From: Parietichytrium sp. I65-24A
Lineage: Eukaryota; Sar; Bigyra; Thraustochytrida; Thraustochytriidae
Direction: 5' to 3'
NCBI GenBank assembly: GCA_012862575.1
Contig: BLSF01000015.1
Location: 495,545 to 559,544, forward strand
Length of the DNA stretch: 64,000 nucleotides
Below, piece after piece: positions 23,401 to 29,530 of the stretch. The position numbers and the translations under genes were made by a program. Numbering within the stretch: the stretch's first letter is position 1; every line of letters begins with the position of its first letter. Under the pieces are notes generated by a model. The model was not told the origin of the DNA and made no database searches. It saw nothing but the letters and a program-made list of their open reading frames with translations.

Positions 23401-25567
23401 GTTTGAGGTACATATCAAGCTGGCGCTCGATTTGACGCGCCCAAATAATTGCGCCGGACACTGGCGGGACATCTTTCACACGGCTCATCAAACTGGCCTG
23501 AGATTGGCTGTAGCTTTTCTTGAACGTTTTCTGCAGCGATTCGATATCCTCCTCCACGGTGGCGATGAGTCGCGTTTGAAACTGTTGCATGGCGCCACGA
23601 ATTCGGGGCCGGAAGAAGAGGGCGTTGAACCTGGAAAAGACCCTGAACATTTCGTCAGCGGTTTTGGCTGCACCAAGCTTGTCGGTAAGGCGTTCAATAA
23701 TCCTCCTCTCTACACGATCGATTCTTCTTTCATAGACCTTCTTTGCGTTCTCCCATGCTGCCGCGCCTTCGCGCGTGACATCCAGAGTCTCTAGCTGTCT
23801 CATCGGCTGATAGGCGGCCTTCACCTCGTCCAAGGTGGTCACTGCGCCACCTTCGCTCTGAGCCATCGAGGCCATAGAACCGATTTTCGAGAGCTGGCCG
23901 GTTACGTCCTTGTTTACACGAATGGAACCAGAGGACTGGTCAGCGTTTTCCTTGTCTCCTTCATCCTGGTTGAGGTCGCGGGCTCCAAGGTTTACTTCTT
24001 TAAGTTCATCAGGAACGACGACGCGTTCAATGACGTCTCGCAGGCGCTCGTGAGCGGCGCGAAAAGCGCGAAGATCTTCGATTCTGTCCTGAAGAGAGGT
24101 GTGTTCAAACTCCATCTTTGTCGGTAAGCGTTCCCCGCCGCGCCTCTTTGAGAGCTCCCTGGCAAGATCGCGGAAACCGCGAGCCTGGTCGTCCCAGGTG
24201 CGAAATAAAGACTGACAGGCGGCCGTTGTGGCTTCAAAGTCGCTGAACGGCATCAGCATGAGTTGTTGTGTGCCCAAGACGGTGCAGAGCTGATCGGCGA
24301 CATCCCTAGAAAGCGACTCACTGAGACGGAGCGCTTGCGAGAGTGGGTACTCGTCTGCGGACTTTACCCTCTTAAGATGGGAGAAGATTTGAACAACAGC
24401 CTCCTCGATCTGGTGCACGTCTGCAGCTGAGAGCAGTGCCGCAATGGGAAACTCCTGCATCAGGATCATGTAGTTCGACACACGCTTCGTGGCGGTTTGG
24501 AGGCCAGTGTCGTTCTCGAAGAGAATGGTGGCGAGCGCGCGTCTGGACTGCTTGAGGATGTCGAGAGTTAGCTTGACCTCGGGCCCCTCCACCTGACGCT
24601 GAATTTGTTGCAGAGCTCTCTCCAAATTGTGCCAGAACTGGACTTCTTGAGCCACTGTCCCAGAAGCTGCGTCGCGCTCGAGTTTAGTGACCTTTTGAAT
24701 CTCTTTAACCCAGCGATTCACCCCTGCCTGAAGGCGGTTGAGCATCTTGGAATCCCTCACTTCTTCACCAAGCCCGAGCTCGTCGAGACTGAGGTCTTTT
24801 CTCGCAGCTTGTCGCTTGGAAACTGCCTCGGCAACAATAGGATCAATTGCGAGTTTGACTTCCGGAATCTCCATGCTCTGCAAGCAAGATCTCATTGCAT
24901 ATTCTAATTCGTTGAGCCGCTTGTTGATCAATGGCAGTGCCTGCTTGAGCGCTTCAGGTAAGGCTGCCAATTGAGCGCCGTCGTCTTTGTGTATGCTTTG
25001 TCCGCCGTTCTCTTCCTCTCGCCCGCTGCTTGCTTCTGTCTTGCTCTTAGTGGCATATGATCTGAGGAGCGGGGCGAAGCCGTAGTGTAAGAAAGAGTAC
25101 ATACTCGCGAGCGTGTCGCTCTCAGTGGACTGTGCAGGGCCAAAACTCTCTGCGCCTTCAGCCCCAGTGGGCGACACGACCGATGAATTTGTGCCCGCCT
25201 CAGCTTGATCAGCAGATTCCTCGCCGTGTTGGTTCGTGATCCTTGGAACGCTCAGAACTGCAAACTGGATTTGCTCTGCAGCGCTTGCATCAGTTGCCAG
25301 TGGGCCCCTGGACCGCTTCACAAGTAAAGCGCCAGCGCAGCCCGCTCCGTAGGTCACTTCGGGAAGAATGGCAACCTGACCATCGCGATTCTTCTCAACG
25401 TACAACGTGTGCTGCTGCTCGTCGTTGGCAAATGCTTGCACAACATCAAACTCCGCCGCGGCGGACAGTTTCAACGCAGCTGAGAACGCATCGGAGTCTG
25501 CTCCTAAGCTCGGAGCTACCACTTGCATGAGGTATTCCGACAGCATTGCGCTGCCACCACTCGCCAT
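11420..25567 (-). CDS. Cytoplasmic dynein 1 heavy chain (single exon, 4715 aa)
   Basis: The force-producing subunit of the minus-end-directed microtubule motor. The N-terminal tail and linker occupy roughly residues 1-1900. AAA1 has GPAGTGKTE with Lys1984, followed by VFNCDEHFD and [10 protein letters not shown]. AAA2 has GPSGCGKS (Lys2276), AAA3 GPPGSGKT (Lys2666) and AAA4 GKSGAGKT (Lys3008), so all four P-loops look intact. The stalk coiled coil with its microtubule-binding tip lies around residues 3260-3580 (about 15.8-14.8 kb). AAA5, AAA6 and a C-terminal domain follow. Many runs, such as [20 protein letters not shown] and [18 protein letters not shown], match what I know of DYNC1H1 rather than axonemal or IFT dyneins. 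The length is close to the usual 4650 aa. I chose the ATG at 25567; an in-frame TTG 42 bases upstream is less likely. There is no intron in 14.1 kb. Confidence 0.97.
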   Translation of the reverse strand: [4715 protein letters not shown]

Positions 25568-25660
25568 GATTGGCGAAACGAAACGCTGCACCGCTCCTTC
25601 TCTCTCCAAGTCCCTAATTCAGAAAACCAAAATTCAAGTGCCAAGCCGTAGATTTCCGTC

Positions 25661-25681
25661 TCCAATCTCCAATCTCCAATC
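25661..25681. repeat. (TCCAATC)3 tandem repeat
   Basis: Three perfect 7-bp units about 95 bp upstream of the dynein ATG, hence probably in its leader or core promoter. Read along the gene they are GATTGGA. Imperfect copies of a similar CTTCCAAT unit sit directly upstream of the mitochondrial uL29 gene (40522-40570). Confidence 0.9.
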
Positions 25682-25850
25682 TGCCATCATGTACAACATT
25701 CATTCCCGCATCGACCAAGCATTAGTCCACCATTCAAAGCAAACATACACTTTCCACATCTAAAAAATCGGACGTTTTTCAAAATATCTGCACAGTTTCG
25801 CACTTACCAGCCACGGGGTTACGACTCGCGCCCGCGCGCTTGCCGCCGTC

Positions 25851-25877
25851 TTCTTCTTCTTCTTCTTCTTCTTCTTT
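25851..25877. repeat. (TTC)9 trinucleotide microsatellite
   Basis: An uninterrupted TTC run about 285 bp upstream of the dynein start. It reads (GAA)n on the dynein sense strand. Confidence 0.95.
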
Positions 25878-26598
25878 ATTCCGTCCCACCACCTCTCGCG
25901 GACAGCGGGACGCTTGTAACGGCTAACAACTGCCCGCCGTTTCTTCTCTCGAGTGCCCGCGGTTGAGTGAGTGAAATGAGTGGAAAAACGCTTTCGTCGG
26001 ATCGCAAGATACACGATTAGTTCTTTGTTCGCGAATGTTTCTTTGCTCGCTCTTGCAGGTTCCACAATTCCGAGCTCTCGGGCGCCTAAGTCCGGTGGAT
26101 AGACCCTCGTGAGGCGCTGGATCGTGAGGTACGGCGGGAGTAGGAGAGACTAGGCACCCTCGGAACCACACGCTTGCATGGTTCGCTATCGAAGAATCAA
26201 AAATCTTCGCAATCAGTTTGATTTGACTGTGACTTGGCCGCATCGGAGTAAACTTGGGAAATATTTCCAGTTCAGATAATTTATTGCATTCCATCATTCA
26301 TTCGTTCATTTTAAAACTAACTTTCATCGATTTCGACAACTTGAACCTCCAAGCCCTGAGGAAACTCCCTTCAACAGGCATCTATCGCATTCTCTAACCC
26401 TCGCTACTCCTCTGCCAATGGCGCTCAAATTAGAGTAAGTATTGGCCACGGAGTAGTACGTACAGTACTGCGGTGTACTCCCCAGTCTGCCACATCAATA
26501 GCTCGGCACTACTCGGAAAGGTAGGAACACGAGAAAGATACAAAAGCATTCAAAATCAATTCACAATCAAACTTGACTTTTTCACAGTCAAAATCAGT

Positions 26599-26617
26599 GG
26601 TCAAAATGTGGTCAAAA
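26599..26617 (+). promoter_or_regulatory. Direct pair of GGTCAAAA motifs
   Basis: GGTCAAAA at 26599-26606 and 26610-26617, spaced 11 bp. It repeats the architecture seen upstream of HIS7. Which of the two divergent genes it would serve is unknown. Confidence 0.28.
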
Positions 26618-26928
26618 TCGCTTTTGTTTTAAAAAAACAATTCACAGTCGCACACCATGATGGGTGACGCACCCCGCCGGGCATGGACTATTCACAGTAA
26701 ATGCATTCATTCCCTCCGTCGCATTTCACTCCCGAAAAGAGAGTTAAATCGGGGCCGATAAGTGGGAGTTTCAAGATGTTCAAAGGCACATGCGTGCACA
26801 GTCGCCGCGCGTGTGGGGTGGTGGTGCTCTTCGCAATCTTCGTAACCTGTGTTCTCGAATACCCTCGAATACACTGGACACCTCCAAAAAAGACTTAGCT
26901 TGAGAGTTGCGAGCGAACGAACGCTCGA

Positions 26929-26964
26929 GAATCTTCCAAGCTGACGTCAAGGTTTCTTCCAGAA
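26929..26964 (+). promoter_or_regulatory. Two heat-shock-element-like palindromes
   Basis: GAAtcTTC at 26929-26936 and TTCcaGAA at 26957-26964, the latter preceded by an abutting TTC (26954-26956). These are the inverted nGAAn pairs bound by heat shock factor. They lie about 630-660 bp upstream of the HSP70 ATG. Each alone is common by chance (about one in 4 kb); two within 36 bp before an HSP70 gene are more persuasive. Confidence 0.5.
26942..26949 (+). promoter_or_regulatory. CRE-type octamer TGACGTCA (distal)
   Basis: A perfect TGACGTCA palindrome between the two heat-shock-like elements. It matches the consensus for CREB/ATF bZIP factors. A second copy lies at 27112-27119, and a third in kinesin intron 1 (10215-10222). 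Confidence 0.42.
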
Positions 26965-27111
26965 CATCGCACCGTCCCTATAGTAAAGGTTAGCCGAGAC
27001 TACCCTCTCGCAGTACGGCCCAATGCGCCTTTATGAATGGCTGCTTGGAGGCTTATCGAATTATAGCGTATACGCTATTCCTTCTTTCCTCCGGTCGCTG
27101 CCCCACCTAGA

Positions 27112-27119
27112 TGACGTCA
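27112..27119 (+). promoter_or_regulatory. CRE-type octamer TGACGTCA (proximal)
   Basis: A second perfect TGACGTCA, 170 bp downstream of the first and about 170 bp upstream of the HSP70 TATA box. Roughly one such octamer is expected per 64 kb, so two in this promoter are notable. Confidence 0.42.
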
Positions 27120-27288
27120 GCACTTCCAGCAACCTTCTGGACGTTTGGTCTCTAGTGAAATTTCTATTACCTCTTACCTTATGACATTCTCGCGGAACCG
27201 TAAACCACACCATTCCTTAGTGAATCCCATAACAACGTCTACCAAAGATCGGGCGGCTGGCGCACCACCAGAGGCTACTCTTGGCTAT

Positions 27289-27294
27289 TATAAA
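27289..27294 (+). promoter_or_regulatory. TATA box of HSP70
   Basis: TATAAA within GGCTATTATAAACCC, 296 bp before the HSP70 ATG. Transcription would start near 27320, giving a leader of about 270 nt. Confidence 0.5.
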
Positions 27295-27589
27295 CCCTAT
27301 CTATGGGACGGTTCGAGGGGTCTACTAGGCGTTTGCCGTAAGAAGGCTGATGGGTGAGGCAGTGGATCTGCTCTTCCCCTCTCCCGAACTTGAAAGAGGT
27401 GCTAGGTGCAGTCAGTGAATTCGCTAGGGATGGTGGAGAGATTGTTTGGATTGCGTGGAATTGCATCGATCGTTGGAGTCGCAAAGGCAGCAGAACCCGA
27501 ACGCAAAAGGCGGCGAAAGAAGCGACAAGAGAACCACGTACGCGTGAGCGAGAAGCGAAGGAAAAGGAGAGCAAGAGCAAGAGGAGAAA

Positions 27590-29068
27590 ATGGCAGTCGA
27601 AGGCCTTGGAATCGGTATCGACTTGGGCACCACGTACTCGTGCGTTGGATGCTGGCAGAACGAGCAGGTGGAGATCATCGCAAACGACCAGGGTAACCGC
27701 ACCACCCCATCGTATGTGGCCTTCACCGAGACCGAGCGTCTCATCGGAGATGCCGCCAAGTCGCAGGTGTCCATGAACCCATACAACACCATCTTTGATG
27801 CCAAGCGCCTCATCGGTCGCAAGTTTAGCGACTCCTCCGTGCAGAGCGACATGAAGCACTTTCCATTCAAGGTGACTGCTGGAGCCAACGACAAGCCAGT
27901 CATCACCGTCGAGTACAAGGGCGAGAGCAAGACCTTCGCTCCTGAGGAGATCTCCTCCATGGTCCTCATCAAGATGAAGGAGATTGCTGAGTCTTACCTC
28001 GGAGAGGAGGTGAAGAACGCTGTCATCACCGTGCCAGCATACTTCAACGACTCTCAGCGTCAGGCAACCAAGGATGCCGGAGTTATTGCAGGACTGAACG
28101 TCCTCCGTATCATCAACGAGCCAACCGCTGCAGCTATTGCATACGGTCTCGACAAGAAGGAGGGCGAGCGCAACGTGCTCATCTTCGATCTTGGTGGTGG
28201 TACCTTCGATGTGTCCCTCTTGACCATCGAGGAGGGTATCTTTGAGGTGAAGGCCACCGCTGGTGACACTCACTTGGGCGGAGAGGACTTCGACAACCGC
28301 CTTGTAGACTACTTTATGGGAGAGTTCAAGAAGAAGTTCAAGAAGGACATGAGCTCCAACGAGCGTGCTAAGCGCCGCCTCCGCACTGCTTGCGAGCGCG
28401 CAAAGCGTACTCTCTCTGCCTCCACCCAGGCATACATTGAGATCGACGGTCTCTTCGAGGGTGTTGACTTCACCTCCCAGATCACCCGCGCTCGTTTCGA
28501 GGATCTTAACATGGACTTCTTCAAGAACACCCTCGGCCCAGTCGAGAAGGTTCTCCGCGACTCCAAGATGTCCAAGTCTGGAGTCCACGAGATTGTTCTC
28601 GTCGGAGGTTCCACCCGTATTCCAAAGGTGCAGGAGCTCCTCAAGGAGTACTTCAACGGCAAGGAGCCATGCAGAAGCATCAACCCTGATGAGGCTGTCG
28701 CCTACGGTGCAACCGTTCAGGCTGCTATCCTCACCACTGGCTCTGACAGCGCCAAGTTGAACGACCTCCTTCTTTTGGATGTGACCGCTCTTTCCCTCGG
28801 TCTCGAGACCGCTGGAGGTGTCATGACCAAGCTCATCGAGCGCAACACCACCATCCCTTGCAAGAAGACCCAGACCTTCTCCACCTACGCTGACAACCAG
28901 CCTGGAGTGCTTATCCAGGTCTTTGAGGGTGAGCGTTCCATGACCAAGGACAACAACTTGCTCGGCAAGTTCCACCTTGACGGAATTCCACCTATGCCAC
29001 GTGGTGTGCCACAGATCGAGGTCACTTACGACTTGGATGCTAACGGTATCTTGAACGTTTCCGCAGTG

Positions 29069-29100
<32 letters not shown>

Positions 29101-29530
29101 CATCACCAACGACAAGGGCCGCCTCTCCAAGGAGGAGGTCGAGCGCATGGTTGCTGAGGCTGAGAAGTACAAGCAGGAGGATGAGCAGCAGAAGGGCAAG
29201 ATCGAGGCCAAGAACGGACTCGAGAACTACTGCTTCAGCCTTCGCAACTCCCTCAACGAGGAGAAGCTCAAGGAGAAGATCCCAGAGAGCGACCGCAAGA
29301 CCCTCGAGGGCAAGATCGACGAGACCCTCAAGTGGCTCGAGAGCCACGAGAACTCCGAGAAGGAGGAGTACGAGGAGCAGCAGAAGGCTCTTGAGGGTGT
29401 TGCAAACCCAATCCTCCAGGCAGCTTACAGCGCTGCTGGCGGTATGCCAGGAGGTATGCCTGGTGGCATGCCAGGCGGCGCTCCACCAGGACCAGGAGGA
29501 GAGGGCCCAACCGTCGAGGAGGTCGACTAA
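27590..29530 (+). CDS. HSP70: Cytosolic HSP70 chaperone
   Basis: An ATP-dependent chaperone of 646 aa. The nucleotide-binding domain begins [14 protein letters not shown] and contains [12 protein letters not shown] (about residues 198-209) and [14 protein letters not shown]. The substrate-binding domain follows from about residue 390. The lid ends in a GGMP repeat (three copies), and the C-terminus is PTVEEVD, the EEVD tail that binds TPR co-chaperones and marks the cytosolic form. Codon use is strongly biased: proline is almost always CCA, and leucine is mainly CTC with some CTT and TTG, as expected for very high expression and unlike its neighbours. The ATG sits in AAAATGGCA. One exon. The antisense strand stays open for 753 codons, a compositional shadow. 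Confidence 0.98.

Larger units (their letters stand above)
25568..27589. other. Divergent promoter region, dynein (-) and HSP70 (+)
   Basis: No coding gene is supported in this 2-kb head-to-head spacer. The dynein-proximal part has TCCAATC and TTC repeats. The middle is AT-rich, with TTCACAGT recurring at about 26581, 26640 and 26690 and a GGTCAAAA pair. The HSP70-proximal part has heat-shock-element-like palindromes, two TGACGTCA octamers, a 16-bp palindrome at 27063-27078 (about one expected by chance in a window this size) and a TATA box. Confidence 0.6.

Noticed and set aside
25851-25877. (TTC)9 as a heat shock element
   Set aside because: Heat shock elements need inverted GAA/TTC pairs with 2-bp gaps; a one-direction trinucleotide run does not fit.
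27063-27078. 16-bp perfect palindrome ATAGCGTATACGCTAT as an operator
   Set aside because: About one such palindrome is expected by chance in 64 kb, and no factor is known for it.
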